The notes: a model not told the origin generated them from the letters alone. A DNA stretch of 38,251 nucleotides from Ignavibacteriales bacterium (GCA_018335975.1 JAGXRH010000166.1:1-38251), one strand, 5' to 3'; shown: positions 25,171 to 33,842, numbered from the stretch's first letter. Numbers and translations: made by a program.

Positions 25171-25482
25171 AGTAATTTTCTGATTTTAATGTTAGTGGAA
25201 AATTTCGGCGGTAAAATTATCAAATTGTTATTACTGCACAAACAATATTTATTTTTTGGCTTTCAACAATCCTGAAATTTTTGGTATAAGAATATTTTAA
25301 ACAAAAATTCTACGAAATTTGAGTTACAATTCTTAGACTTTTCACTTTAAAAAAACAAAAGAACGCAATATACATTACGTTCTTATTTACCAACTGATTT
25401 GATATTAGTTTAACTTACTTTTCTCTCGCATATTTTCAATTCATAAAAAACTATTAACTCTCAATTATCAACTATAAACTAT
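25171..25482. other. AT-rich intergenic region upstream of dynamin-like operon
   Basis: The 312-base gap has no gene. It holds the hutU terminator (25348-25384) and, between that and the GTPase start at 25170, about 175 very AT-rich bases that must contain the operon promoter. No promoter pair can be placed with confidence. The part next to hutU (25430-25480) is an 'aactattaactctcaattatcaactataaac' style repeat tract. Confidence 0.6.
25348..25384 (-). terminator. Rho-independent terminator after hutU
   Basis: On the minus strand AAGAACGTAAT and ATTGCGTTCTT form an 11-bp stem with one G-T pair and a GTAT loop, followed by a T-rich tract (TTGTTTTTTT). It lies ~100 nt beyond the hutU stop and separates hutU transcription from the dynamin-like operon. 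Confidence 0.88.
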
Positions 25483-27141
25483 TTATTTCATCATCGGCAC
25501 TTTTACATTCATCTCTTTCGCATTTTCTACCGCGCGTTCATATCCCGCATCAACGTGGCGGATAATTCCCATTCCTGGGTCGTAGGTTAATACTCGTTCC
25601 AAACGCTGCTCTGCTTCTTTTGTTCCGTCGGCAACAACAACCATTCCCGCGTGAATACTCATTCCTATTCCAACACCGCCGCCGTGATGAACACTCACCC
25701 AACTTGCGCCGCCAACTGCATTCAACATTGCATTTAAGATGGGCCAATCAGCAATCGCATCACTTCCGTCTTTCATTTTTTCTGTTTCGCGATTCGGCGA
25801 TGCAACGCTTCCGCAATCCAAATGGTCGCGACCAATAACGAGCGGCGCTTTCACTTCTCCACGCGCAACCAAGTCGTTAAAAATTTTTCCCATCTTTGCG
25901 CGCTCACCATAACCAAGCCAGCAAATCCGCGCGGGCAATCCTTGAAACGCAACTTGCTTTTGCGCTTTCATAATCCAGTTGCACAGTTGTTTATTTTCCG
26001 GAAACGTTTCGAGCACCGCTCTATCCGTTCTGTAAATATCTTCCACATCGCCCGATAACGCCGCCCAACGAAACGGACCTTTTCCATCGCAAAACAACGG
26101 ACGAATATATTCGGGAACAAATCCCGGAATATCGAATGCATTCTTCACGCCGTTTGCCAATGCTTCTCCGCGAATGTTATTTCCGTAATCAAATGTAATT
26201 GCGCCTTTCTTTTTCAACGCGAGCATCGCTTCAACATGTTCTGAAATCGAATCTTTTGCGCGACGAATATATTCTTGCGGATTATTTTTGCGAAGTTCAA
26301 TCGCTTCTTCAAACGAAATATGCGCGGGAACATAACCATTGAGCGTATCGTGCGCGGAAGTTTGGTCAGTGAGAATGTCGGGAATAATATTTCGCGCAAC
26401 GAGTTCGGGCAATATTTCTGCGGCATTTCCCAACAGCGCAACTGATTTCGCTTCTTTCAACGCTCGCGCAGTTTGAATAATAAGCAACGCTTCATCCAAC
26501 GTTGTCGCCATTTCATCAACATATTTTGTGCGCAAACGTTTTTCAATTCTCGTTCTATCAACTTCAATTGCAAGACACGCCGCGCCGTTCATTGTTGCAG
26601 CAAGCGGTTGCGCTCCACCCATTCCGCCAAGTCCGGCAGTGAGTAAAAATTTTCCCGCAAGCGAACCGTGAAAATATTTTTCTGCGCACGCGGCAAATGT
26701 TTCGTACGTTCCTTGCAAAATTCCTTGCGAGCCAATGTAAATCCAACTTCCCGCAGTCATTTGTCCGTACATTGTTAAACCGAGCGCTTCAAGTCGGCGA
26801 AACTCATCCCACGTTGCCCAATGCGGAACAAGCATTGAATTGGAAATAAGAACGCGCGGCGCATTTTCATACGTGCGAAAAATTCCCACCGGTTTTCCCG
26901 ATTGAATGAGAAGCGTTTCGTCGTTCTCCAAATTTTTCAGCGAGCGAACAATGGCATCGAAACATTCCCAATTGCGCGCGGCTTTTCCCGTTCCGCCGTA
27001 CACAATCAGTTCATCCGGATTTTCCGCTACTTCCGCATCGAGATTATTGTGCAACATTCGTAACGCGGCTTCTTGAATCCATCCTTTGCAAGAAATGTTT
27101 GTGCCGCGCGGAGAAGAAAGATTTCGGTGTTGTGAAGACAT
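25483..27141 (-). CDS. hutU: Urocanate hydratase (urocanase)
   Basis: The 552-residue cytosolic NAD+-dependent enzyme converts urocanate to 4-imidazolone-5-propionate in histidine degradation. Family blocks are present across the full length: [81 protein letters not shown] and the urocanase signature [16 protein letters not shown] with Cys407. The length is standard. No hutH, hutI or formimidoyl-glutamate gene is nearby, so the pathway genes are scattered or this is a relic of a hut operon. The start at 27141 fits family N-termini. A terminator follows. Confidence 0.97.
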   Translation of the reverse strand: MSSQHRNLSSPRGTNISCKGWIQEAALRMLHNNLDAEVAENPDELIVYGGTGKAARNWECFDAIVRSLKNLENDETLLIQSGKPVGIFRTYENAPRVLISNSMLVPHWATWDEFRRLEALGLTMYGQMTAGSWIYIGSQGILQGTYETFAACAEKYFHGSLAGKFLLTAGLGGMGGAQPLAATMNGAACLAIEVDRTRIEKRLRTKYVDEMATTLDEALLIIQTARALKEAKSVALLGNAAEILPELVARNIIPDILTDQTSAHDTLNGYVPAHISFEEAIELRKNNPQEYIRRAKDSISEHVEAMLALKKKGAITFDYGNNIRGEALANGVKNAFDIPGFVPEYIRPLFCDGKGPFRWAALSGDVEDIYRTDRAVLETFPENKQLCNWIMKAQKQVAFQGLPARICWLGYGERAKMGKIFNDLVARGEVKAPLVIGRDHLDCGSVASPNRETEKMKDGSDAIADWPILNAMLNAVGGASWVSVHHGGGVGIGMSIHAGMVVVADGTKEAEQRLERVLTYDPGMGIIRHVDAGYERAVENAKEMNVKVPMMK

Positions 27142-27289
27142 AAAAGGTTTGAAGTTGGGGATTTGAGGTTTGTGAAATTTTAGGTTTTAGAATTTAGATT
27201 TCAGATTAAATTCTCTTTGCGAGACTTTACGTTCTTTGCGGTTAAAAGAAAAAGCAAAATCAACCACGAAGAGGAAAAAAATCGGCAAG

Positions 27290-27353
27290 AAAATATGAAA
27301 CGCTTGTTGCTTTGTAAAATAAAAAACCCGAATCGTTTTTGAATCGGGTTTTT
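27290..27353. repeat. Direct repeat copy 1 (terminator-bearing)
   Basis: The 64-nt copy is identical over its first 50 bases to 28001-28050; the remainder differs by one T insertion and one A/G change. It includes the aaaatatgaaac motif and the terminator hairpin downstream of vapC. The two copies bracket the PIN toxin-antitoxin pair. Confidence 0.93.
27322..27353. terminator. Terminator after PIN toxin gene (repeat copy 1)
   Basis: AAAAACCCGA (27322-27331) pairs with TCGGGTTTTT (27344-27353) around a 12-nt loop. A- and T-runs on the two sides make it usable on both strands. It ends the minus-strand toxin gene whose stop is at 27363. Confidence 0.82.
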
Positions 27354-27362
27354 ATAGTTTAG

Positions 27363-27764
27363 TCACTTTTTCCATTTATAAATCTTCAACGGAAAATATT
27401 CTGCTATGACATCAAACTCTTTATCAAGATGAAAGAGTTCAAGATTATTTTCCAATGCAGTAGCAGCAATCAAAGTATCAATCGTTTTTGAAATTCGCGG
27501 ACTTTTTGCACTACACGTTCTGTATATCGTAATTGCTTTTTCAACTGTTTCCAATCCTTTACGTTCAAACATTGGAATACTTCTCAAAAATTTTTTAAGA
27601 GAAAGAAACTGTTCTTCATTTCTACACCCTTGGAGAATTTCTATGTACACATATTCATTGATGCATACTTCATCATTCAACAACAATTTGACGAACGCTT
27701 CTACGATTGGTTCTTTTGACTTCCGAAAATATCTAATCCAAATTGAAGAATCACAAAGAATCAT
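27363..27764 (-). CDS. PIN-domain toxin (VapC-like ribonuclease)
   Basis: The 133-residue PIN protein has MILCDSSIWIRYFR with the first metal-binding Asp, a Glu in YVYIEILQGCRN, the Asp of SKTIDTLIAATALENN and the late Asp of LFHLDKEFDVIA. This is the full acidic set of a VapC RNase. The ATG at 27764 is used; a TTG one codon earlier is weaker. It overlaps the end of the antitoxin gene by 14 nt. With its partner it lies between two copies of a ~62-nt direct repeat, as if moved or duplicated as a cassette. Confidence 0.9.
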   Translation of the reverse strand: MILCDSSIWIRYFRKSKEPIVEAFVKLLLNDEVCINEYVYIEILQGCRNEEQFLSLKKFLRSIPMFERKGLETVEKAITIYRTCSAKSPRISKTIDTLIAATALENNLELFHLDKEFDVIAEYFPLKIYKWKK

Positions 27765-27972
27765 CAAATGTTCTCGCTTTTCTCATTTGAGATAAATTCC
27801 CTTGCCAATCAACGTTTCCCGCTAATTCAAAAATCAATTTTCTTTTTTCTTCTTTTGATAAAACATCGTCTGAAGATTTTTCAATTTTGTTTTTCGCCGT
27901 TCTACTTTTGGAAGAAGATTTACTTTTTATGTGTGGAGAATAAACTATTTCCGGTTCTTTAACTTTTGCCAT
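27751..27972 (-). CDS. Antitoxin of the PIN toxin pair
   Basis: The 73-residue protein has a basic, disordered-looking first half (SKSSSKSRTAKNKIEK) and a tail FELAGNVDWQGNLSQMRKARTFDDSL. That W...L.QMR...R tail is typical of VapB antitoxins that block PIN active sites. The N-terminus MAKVKEPEIVYS is closely similar to MAKLKEPIVVYS of the small gene at 28061-28297, showing that the two started from a duplicated 5' end. Confidence 0.8.
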   Translation of the reverse strand: MAKVKEPEIVYSPHIKSKSSSKSRTAKNKIEKSSDDVLSKEEKRKLIFELAGNVDWQGNLSQMRKARTFDDSL

Positions 27973-28000
27973 AAAATTATTCCTAAAAATTTTCGTTAGT

Positions 28001-28062
28001 AAAATATGAAACGCTTGTTGCTTTGTAAAATAAAAAACCCGAATCGTTTTGAGTCGGGTTTT
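28001..28062. repeat. Direct repeat copy 2 (terminator-bearing)
   Basis: Its first 50 bases are identical to 27290-27339. It overlaps the stop codon of the 78-residue gene and includes that gene's terminator. A shorter diverged piece (aaaatatgaaac) recurs near 28328, upstream of the same gene. Confidence 0.93.
28034..28062. terminator. Terminator after 78-residue gene (repeat copy 2)
   Basis: AAAACCCGA (28034-28042) pairs with TCGGGTTTT (28054-28062) around an 11-nt loop, with A/T runs on both sides. It overlaps the stop codon of the minus-strand gene ending at 28061. Confidence 0.78.
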
Positions 28063-28297
28063 AATTTAACCATTTGCGCAAACGCTTTTTCACGTCTTCA
28101 TTGGAGAGAATGTTTCCTTCTTCAATTTCTTTCAAACCACATTCAACTTTTTGCAATAAATAAATTTCGTACATCATATCGTCGTACGTTACGTTATCAT
28201 ACATTTGTTGCAATACATTAAAGAGCGTTTGCTTCGGAGAAATACTTTTACGGTTTTTCGCAGAATAAACTACTATTGGTTCTTTGAGCTTTGCCAT
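28061..28297 (-). CDS. Small antitoxin-like protein, orphan
   Basis: The 78-residue protein shares its first 12 residues almost entirely with the antitoxin at 27751-27972 (MAKLKEPIVVYS versus MAKVKEPEIVYS) and shares upstream DNA with it. The rest differs: TLFNVLQQMYDNVTYDDMMYEIYLLQKVECGLKEIEEG, then SNEDVKKRLRKWLN. That C-terminal part resembles small helical RelB/prevent-host-type antitoxins with the ExGxxxSxEEVxxRLxKW ending common to such genes. No toxin gene follows; the repeat and terminator come directly after the stop. It may be a solitary antitoxin left after toxin loss. Confidence 0.65.
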   Translation of the reverse strand: MAKLKEPIVVYSAKNRKSISPKQTLFNVLQQMYDNVTYDDMMYEIYLLQKVECGLKEIEEGNILSNEDVKKRLRKWLN

Positions 28298-28468
28298 ACT
28301 GTTTTCTTTCTAAAATTTTCAGCACGAAAATATGAAACACTTTTCTGATGGAAAAAATCACTTCTTTTTTTTCATTGCTTCGATTTGATTTATTCTTGCC
28401 TTCTGCGTAATTTCACTCGCTTTTTTTACCCAATGGTACTGAACTTCAGTTTCGAAAAGAGGTTATTT

Positions 28469-29470
28469 ATGCAATCACATTACAAATTCTTTTTCTCACT
28501 CACGTTTATCGTCGCAATCGTTTCGTTCTTTTCCCAAAGCAAAGCAGGAAATGAAGACGAAAAGATGCGAACGCAAATTAAGAATTCTCACATTCGGTCT
28601 ATTTCCCGCTCCGAACATATTTTCAAGTTCGGTTCACCGGAAAAACGCGGCATCAAAAAAGAATCCGTAACGTACGATACCGAGGGACGCAGAGTGGAAT
28701 GGAAGATATTCACCCCCGATGCTCGTATTGAAGCGATCTATAAATACAAATATGACTCATTAGGAAATAAAATTGAAGAGACGAGATTGCGAGGCGATAA
28801 CAGTATTGATACCAAAACAATCTTCACGTATGATGAGAGGGGAAAAGAAATTCAATCCGTAACGTATATAACCGATGGCAGCATTGCTTCGAAAACAACA
28901 ACGCTGTACACCACAGAAGGATTTCCCGGAGAATGGGTGAACTACAATGCAGATGGAACAATCAACAACAGAAAAACCTTTGCGAATGATAACAACGGGA
29001 AAAAAATTGAAGAAATAGAATTTTCCTCGGAGCCCGTTTCCACCCGACGAAAAACAAAAGCCGGCGAACCTACGGCGACGAAAAAAACATTTGCGTACGA
29101 TGGCAATGGAAATATCTTGGAAGAAGTTTTGTATTCAACCGCAGGTTCCATTTTATCAAAAATTACGTTTGGGTACGATACAAATATGCGGCTTCTGGAA
29201 ATGAACGAATCACAACCGGAACGCAAAGGGGTTGGGAAAAAATTAATAACCGGAAGCGCAGCAAATGCAAAAAAAACTTATGCGTACGATACCAATGGGA
29301 ATCTCGCTGAAGAATTGGTTTTTAACCCCGATGGTTCCTTAAATGCAAAGACGGTATTTCGATACGATGCGAACGGAAATAAAACCGATGAGATTTATTT
29401 TAACATTCTCTTGAACGAGCCGGACTCGCAAATGAAATATGTTTATGTCTATTATCAACAAAACCCGTAA
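28469..29470 (+). CDS. Secreted protein with RHS/YD-like repeats
   Basis: The 333-residue protein starts at the ATG at 28469, preceded by a good ribosome-binding site (AAGAGG, 28457-28462); an upstream start is not supported. A signal peptide precedes KAGNEDEK. About eight short repeats of ~22-30 residues follow the pattern YDxxGNxxExxxxxxDGSxxxKTxF (for example FTYDERGKEIQSVTY and YAYDTNGNLAEELVF), related to RHS/YD beta-strand repeats. Between them is a less regular KAGEPTATKKTF piece. No toxin tip or protease is present, so this is not a full RHS toxin. The role is unknown, probably periplasmic or surface. Confidence 0.78.
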   Translation: MQSHYKFFFSLTFIVAIVSFFSQSKAGNEDEKMRTQIKNSHIRSISRSEHIFKFGSPEKRGIKKESVTYDTEGRRVEWKIFTPDARIEAIYKYKYDSLGNKIEETRLRGDNSIDTKTIFTYDERGKEIQSVTYITDGSIASKTTTLYTTEGFPGEWVNYNADGTINNRKTFANDNNGKKIEEIEFSSEPVSTRRKTKAGEPTATKKTFAYDGNGNILEEVLYSTAGSILSKITFGYDTNMRLLEMNESQPERKGVGKKLITGSAANAKKTYAYDTNGNLAEELVFNPDGSLNAKTVFRYDANGNKTDEIYFNILLNEPDSQMKYVYVYYQQNP

Positions 29471-29533
29471 GAAAATTTTTTCGCTCTATTTATCCCTAAT
29501 GAACAACCGTCCGGTTTTATTTAGCCTTATTTG

Positions 29534-30274
29534 ATGGATACCTCCAATGTCAACATACTCACCGCATTTTTCTTCGGGATTCTTTCGTTCATTTCGCCGT
29601 GCGTGTTACCGATTGTTCCGGGATATATTTCATTTATCTCCGGCGTTTCGATTGATGTAATGAAAAATGAAGCAGAGAAAAAACAACTTCGCAATCAAAT
29701 TCTTCTGCGAACAATATTTTTCATTTTAGGATTTTCCGTTGTCTTTGTATCGCTCGGTGCGTCAGCAACTGCAATAGGGCAATTCCTTTTGAGAGAATTG
29801 AATATCATCAGTAAAATTGCCGGCGCAATTATTATCGTTTTCGGGTTGCATATGATTGGTATTTTCAAAATTCCTTTTTTGAATTATGAAAAACGATTTC
29901 AAACAGAAGGAAAACCATTGAGTTTTATTGGCGCATTTGTCGTTGGACTTGCATTTGCGTTTGGTTGGACACCGTGCATTGGTCCGATACTCGCGGCAAT
30001 TCTCGCAATCGCAAGTCAACAAGATACAATCGGAAAAGGAATTATTTTGCTTTCAAGTTATTCGCTCGGATTAGGAATTCCGTTTCTTATTACGGGAATG
30101 AGTATTACGGTGTTTTACAATTTTTTTAACAAGTTGAAAAAACATATGCATACAGTTGAAATTGTTGGCGGAAGTTTACTCGTCATTGTCGGCGTTTTGA
30201 TTTTTACAAATTCACTCACGATTCTTTCGGGATATTTATCGAAGTTGTTTCCGTTTTTGAATGAGATTGGATAA
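29534..30274 (+). CDS. CcdA-type cytochrome c biogenesis / thiol-disulfide transport membrane protein
   Basis: The 246-residue protein has six hydrophobic segments. It carries the paired redox-cysteine motifs of the DsbD/CcdA family: SFISPCVLPIVPGYISF near the start and GWTPCIGPILAAIL in the middle. It moves reducing equivalents from cytosolic thioredoxin to the outside of the inner membrane, for cytochrome c maturation or thiol-disulfide repair. The ATG at 29534 is preferred over the TTG one codon earlier. No thioredoxin-like partner is adjacent; the next gene, 4 nt on, is an antitoxin. Confidence 0.9.
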   Translation: MDTSNVNILTAFFFGILSFISPCVLPIVPGYISFISGVSIDVMKNEAEKKQLRNQILLRTIFFILGFSVVFVSLGASATAIGQFLLRELNIISKIAGAIIIVFGLHMIGIFKIPFLNYEKRFQTEGKPLSFIGAFVVGLAFAFGWTPCIGPILAAILAIASQQDTIGKGIILLSSYSLGLGIPFLITGMSITVFYNFFNKLKKHMHTVEIVGGSLLVIVGVLIFTNSLTILSGYLSKLFPFLNEIG

Positions 30275-30278
30275 TACA

Positions 30279-30530
30279 ATGCATGCAATAGAATTTGAAA
30301 CCAAAATTGAAAACGGAATGATTCACATTCCAAAAGAATATTTAGAACTTGAAAACAGTTCTGTTCGGATTATTATGATGAAAGAAGAACCGCGACAATC
30401 AATTCAGAATAAAGAAACGCTTTCATCATTGCTTTCAGAAATCAAAAAACGAAATATCTTCAAAGATATTGACGATCCTGTTGCGTGGCAAAGAAAAATA
30501 CGTGATGAATGGAACGAACGCAATTCTTGA
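30279..30530 (+). CDS. Antitoxin of a PIN toxin pair
   Basis: The 83-residue protein begins HAIEFETKIENGMIHIPKEYLEL, a short beta-rich AbrB/SpoVT-like DNA-binding start, and ends with DPVAWQRKIRDEWNERNS, a PIN-blocking tail with the W...K.R.EW pattern. The ATG at 30279 is chosen over the in-frame 30261 start, which lies inside ccdA. It overlaps the toxin start by 26 nt. Confidence 0.8.
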   Translation: MHAIEFETKIENGMIHIPKEYLELENSSVRIIMMKEEPRQSIQNKETLSSLLSEIKKRNIFKDIDDPVAWQRKIRDEWNERNS

Positions 30531-30879
30531 CAGCAACATTATCATTTATTTGTCAAAAGGAATTCTTCACGAAAAAATTCTTTTAGAAAAATACCAGCGT
30601 TTTTATGTTTCCATCATTACATACATTGAAGTGTTGGGATATAAATTTCAATCAAATGAAGAAAAGAGTCTCGTTGAACGATTGTTTGACAAGTTTGAGA
30701 TTATACCAATTGATATGAATATTGCAACGATTGCAATTGAAATACGACAACAAAAGAAAATAAAATTACCCGATGCATTGATTCTCGCAACAGCGAAAAA
30801 GTTTAATGCAGATTTGATTACAAACAATATTGCAGATTTTGAAAACATTGAAGATTCAATTTCAATTATTAAACCATAA
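30505..30879 (+). CDS. PIN-domain toxin (VapC-like ribonuclease)
   Basis: The 124-residue PIN protein has AILDSNIIIYLSKG with the first Asp, ITYIEVLGYKF with the Glu, KLPDALILATAKK with the third acidic residue and DLITNNIADFENI at the end, the usual VapC order. The ATG at 30505 is favoured because PIN domains begin just before the LDSN strand; the frame extends upstream to 30469 only by crossing the antitoxin gene. It is the third PIN pair in this window, and its proteins differ clearly from the other two. Confidence 0.88.
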   Translation: MNGTNAILDSNIIIYLSKGILHEKILLEKYQRFYVSIITYIEVLGYKFQSNEEKSLVERLFDKFEIIPIDMNIATIAIEIRQQKKIKLPDALILATAKKFNADLITNNIADFENIEDSISIIKP

Positions 30880-30913
30880 AAGTTTTTACCTTTTTAAGAA
30901 TTAGTTTTTCATT

Positions 30914-32749
30914 ATGACAAAAACACTCAAAAATTTAGATGACGTTACTATTCGTTTTGCCGGCGATAGCGGCGATGGAATGCAGTTGACGGGAATGGAA
31001 TTTACCAAAACCACCGCGTTGATGGGAAATGATTTAAGCACGTTTCCCGATTACCCCGCAGAAATTCGTGCGCCAGTCGGAACACTGTTTGGCGTGAGCG
31101 GATTTCAAATTCATTTCGGTTCAACGGAAATCAATACGCCGGGAGATATGTGCGATGTTCTCGTTGCAATGAATCCCGCCGCGTTGAAAGTGAATTTGAA
31201 CAGTTTAATTGACGGCGGAGTTATCATTGCAAACCGTGATGGTTTCGATGCGAAGAATTTGAAACTCGCAAACTATGCAGTCAATCCGCTTGATGATGGT
31301 TCTCTCAGCAAATATCAGTTGCATGTTGTTGATGTTACGAAACTCACGGGACTTGTTCTCACTGATATGAAAATGTCATCGAAACATATTGACCGCTGCA
31401 AAAACTTTTTTGCGTTGGGAATGATGTACTGGATGTTCAATCGTCCGATGGATGCGACGATGGAATGGATAAAAAGTAAATTTGCAAAAACTCCGGATTT
31501 CCTTGAAGCAAATACGCGCGTTCTTCAAGCCGGATGGAATTACGGCGAGACGACAGAAATTTTTGCAGTTCGTTATGAAGTTAAACCGGCAAAACTTGAT
31601 GAAGGAACATATCGCACCATTACGGGAAATGAAGCGGTTGCGTGGGGACTTATTGCCGCATCAGTGAAATCAAATCTCGAATTATTTCTCGGAAGTTATC
31701 CCATTACTCCCGCAAGTGATATTCTTCACGAACTTTCGAAGTATAAAAATTTCCGCGTAAAAACATTTCAAGCGGAAGATGAAATTGCTGCGATTGCAAG
31801 TTCAATTGGCGCAGCGTATGCCGGAGCATTAGCAACAACGACAACAAGCGGTCCCGGTGTTGCATTAAAACAAGAAGCGATTGGACTTGCGGTAATGACG
31901 GAACTTCCGCTCGTCATTGTCAATATTCAACGTGGAGGACCAAGCACCGGACTTCCTACAAAAACAGAACAAGCGGATTTGATGCAAGCGTTGTATGGAA
32001 GAAACGGCGAATCCCCGGTGTGTGTGATTGCGTCGCAAACTCCCTCCGATTGTTTTTACGCTGTGTACGAAGCATCGCGCATCGCTCTGAAATATATGTG
32101 TCCCGTGATGTTTCTTTCCGATGGATATTTAGCAAACGGAGCAGAGCCGTGGAAATTTCCGAATGCGGATGATTTGCAAGAAATTCCGGTTTCGTTCAGA
32201 ACAGAAACAGAAGGATTTTTTCCATACTCACGCGATGAAAAAACATTATCGCGTCCTTGGGCAATTCCCGGAACTCCCGGTTTAGAACATCGCGTTGGCG
32301 GTTTGGAAAAACAACACGTTACCGGAAACGTAAATTACGAATCGGCGAATCACGAGTTTATGGTGAAGTTGCGCCAAGAAAAAATTGACCGCATTGCGAA
32401 TGATATTCCTCTTGCAGAAGTTGAAGGCGATGATTCCGGCGACGTTCTCGTTGTCGGTTGGGGAGGAACGTACGGCGCAATTAAAACCGCAGTAACGAAC
32501 AAACGCAAAGAAGGGAAATCGGTTTCGCATTTGCATATAAAATATCTCAATCCGATGCAGAAAAATATCGGCGAAATTTTATATCGCTTCAAGCACGTTC
32601 TCGTTCCTGAATTAAATATGGGACAACTTTCGAAAGTCTTGCGATTCAAATATCTCGTTCCAACAATTTCGTACAATAAAATTCAAGGATTACCTTTTAA
32701 ATCCATCGAACTTGAACAGAAAATTGATGAAGTGTTGGCGATGAAGTAA
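30914..32749 (+). CDS. korA: 2-oxoglutarate:ferredoxin oxidoreductase, alpha subunit (fused gamma-alpha)
   Basis: The 611-residue subunit joins the gamma domain (about 10-200; VTIRFAGDSGDGMQLTG, PAEIRAPVGTLFGVSGFQIHFG) with the pyrimidine-binding alpha domain (from about 235; SYPITPASDILHEL, TTTTSGPGVALKQEAIGLA, QRGGPSTGLPTKTEQADL). With KorB it interconverts 2-oxoglutarate + CoA and succinyl-CoA + CO2 using ferredoxin. The YPITPASD motif and length support KorA over pyruvate oxidoreductase. korB follows after 32 nt. The direction in the cell (oxidative or reductive TCA) cannot be told here. Confidence 0.95.
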   Translation: MTKTLKNLDDVTIRFAGDSGDGMQLTGMEFTKTTALMGNDLSTFPDYPAEIRAPVGTLFGVSGFQIHFGSTEINTPGDMCDVLVAMNPAALKVNLNSLIDGGVIIANRDGFDAKNLKLANYAVNPLDDGSLSKYQLHVVDVTKLTGLVLTDMKMSSKHIDRCKNFFALGMMYWMFNRPMDATMEWIKSKFAKTPDFLEANTRVLQAGWNYGETTEIFAVRYEVKPAKLDEGTYRTITGNEAVAWGLIAASVKSNLELFLGSYPITPASDILHELSKYKNFRVKTFQAEDEIAAIASSIGAAYAGALATTTTSGPGVALKQEAIGLAVMTELPLVIVNIQRGGPSTGLPTKTEQADLMQALYGRNGESPVCVIASQTPSDCFYAVYEASRIALKYMCPVMFLSDGYLANGAEPWKFPNADDLQEIPVSFRTETEGFFPYSRDEKTLSRPWAIPGTPGLEHRVGGLEKQHVTGNVNYESANHEFMVKLRQEKIDRIANDIPLAEVEGDDSGDVLVVGWGGTYGAIKTAVTNKRKEGKSVSHLHIKYLNPMQKNIGEILYRFKHVLVPELNMGQLSKVLRFKYLVPTISYNKIQGLPFKSIELEQKIDEVLAMK

Positions 32750-32781
32750 TTTTCAAAACAATTTTATTATATAAATACAAA

Positions 32782-33828
32782 ATGTCATTAGTAGCAGAAC
32801 TTATACAAAAAACAAAAACGGATTTCATTCAAACAAAATATTCCGCGAAAGATTTTCAATCCGACCAAGATGTGCGGTGGTGTCCCGGCTGCGGAGATTA
32901 TTCCATTCTAGCGCAAGTGCAACGGATTATGCCTGATTTTGGCGTTGCGCGACACAACATCGTTTGGGTTTCTGGAATCGGATGTTCATCACGTTTTCCA
33001 TATTATATGGATACGTACGGCTTTCATGGAATTCACGGACGCGCACCGGCAATTGCAAGCGGAATAAAACTCGCTCGTCCCGATTTATCCGTGTGGATGG
33101 TTACCGGCGATGGCGATGGACTGAGCATTGGCGGAAATCATTTTATTCATTTGCTCCGTAGAAATATTGATATAAAAGTTTTGTTGTTCAATAACCAAAT
33201 TTATGGCTTGACGAAAGGACAATATTCGCCGACTTCCGAATACGGAAAAGTTACGAAGTCAACGCCGCACGGTTCGATTGACCATCCGTTCAATCCAACG
33301 TTACTTGCGCTTGGAGCGGAAGGAAGTTTTGTTGCGCGAACACTTGACCGCGACCCAAAACACATGCAGGTGATTTTAAAACGCGCCGGAGAATTTCACG
33401 GAACGGCGTTTGTAGAAATTTATCAGAACTGCAATGTGTTCAATGATGGCGCGTTCTTTACGTTCACGGAAAAAGAAACGAAAGATGATACGGTTTTATT
33501 TCTTGAACACGGCAAGCCAATGATTTTTGGAAAGGAAAAAAACAAAGGAATCAAACTTGATGGATTCACGCCGCGTGTTGTTCCGCTTGGTGATGGCGTT
33601 TCCACAAATGATTTGCTTGTGCATAATGAAAAAGATTCCACGCTTGCATTTATTCTCGCAAACTTTTCTGCTATGGAAGGAATGCCGCGACCGGTAGGAA
33701 TTTTCAAAGCTGTTGAACGTTCAACGTATGATGCTGATATGGAAGCGCAAATTCAAAAAGCCGAAGCGAAAAAGAAAGGCGATTTGAATGCATTGCTTCG
33801 CAGCGGACAAACGTGGAAGATTGGATAA
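32782..33828 (+). CDS. korB: 2-oxoglutarate:ferredoxin oxidoreductase, beta subunit
   Basis: The 348-residue TPP-binding subunit has DVRWCPGCGDYSIL, VWVSGIGCSSRFPYYMDTYGFHGIHGRAPAIA, the thiamine-diphosphate motif VTGDGDGLSIGGNHFIHLLRRN with LLFNNQIYGLTKGQYSPTS, and EIYQNCNVFNDGAF. The cysteines CPGC and the later NC suit a [4Fe-4S] cluster. It completes the KorAB complex with the gene just upstream. The Uma2-like gene follows after 14 nt, so it may share the transcript. Confidence 0.95.
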   Translation: MSLVAELIQKTKTDFIQTKYSAKDFQSDQDVRWCPGCGDYSILAQVQRIMPDFGVARHNIVWVSGIGCSSRFPYYMDTYGFHGIHGRAPAIASGIKLARPDLSVWMVTGDGDGLSIGGNHFIHLLRRNIDIKVLLFNNQIYGLTKGQYSPTSEYGKVTKSTPHGSIDHPFNPTLLALGAEGSFVARTLDRDPKHMQVILKRAGEFHGTAFVEIYQNCNVFNDGAFFTFTEKETKDDTVLFLEHGKPMIFGKEKNKGIKLDGFTPRVVPLGDGVSTNDLLVHNEKDSTLAFILANFSAMEGMPRPVGIFKAVERSTYDADMEAQIQKAEAKKKGDLNALLRSGQTWKIG

Positions 33829-33842
33829 GATTTTATTGTAAA

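Noticed and set aside
27290-28062. Possible CRISPR array
   Set aside because: Only two repeat copies, 711 nt apart, with genes between them and a terminator hairpin inside the repeat.
28469-29470. RHS toxin with polymorphic C-terminus
   Set aside because: The protein ends in the repeat region with no separate C-terminal domain and no immunity gene.
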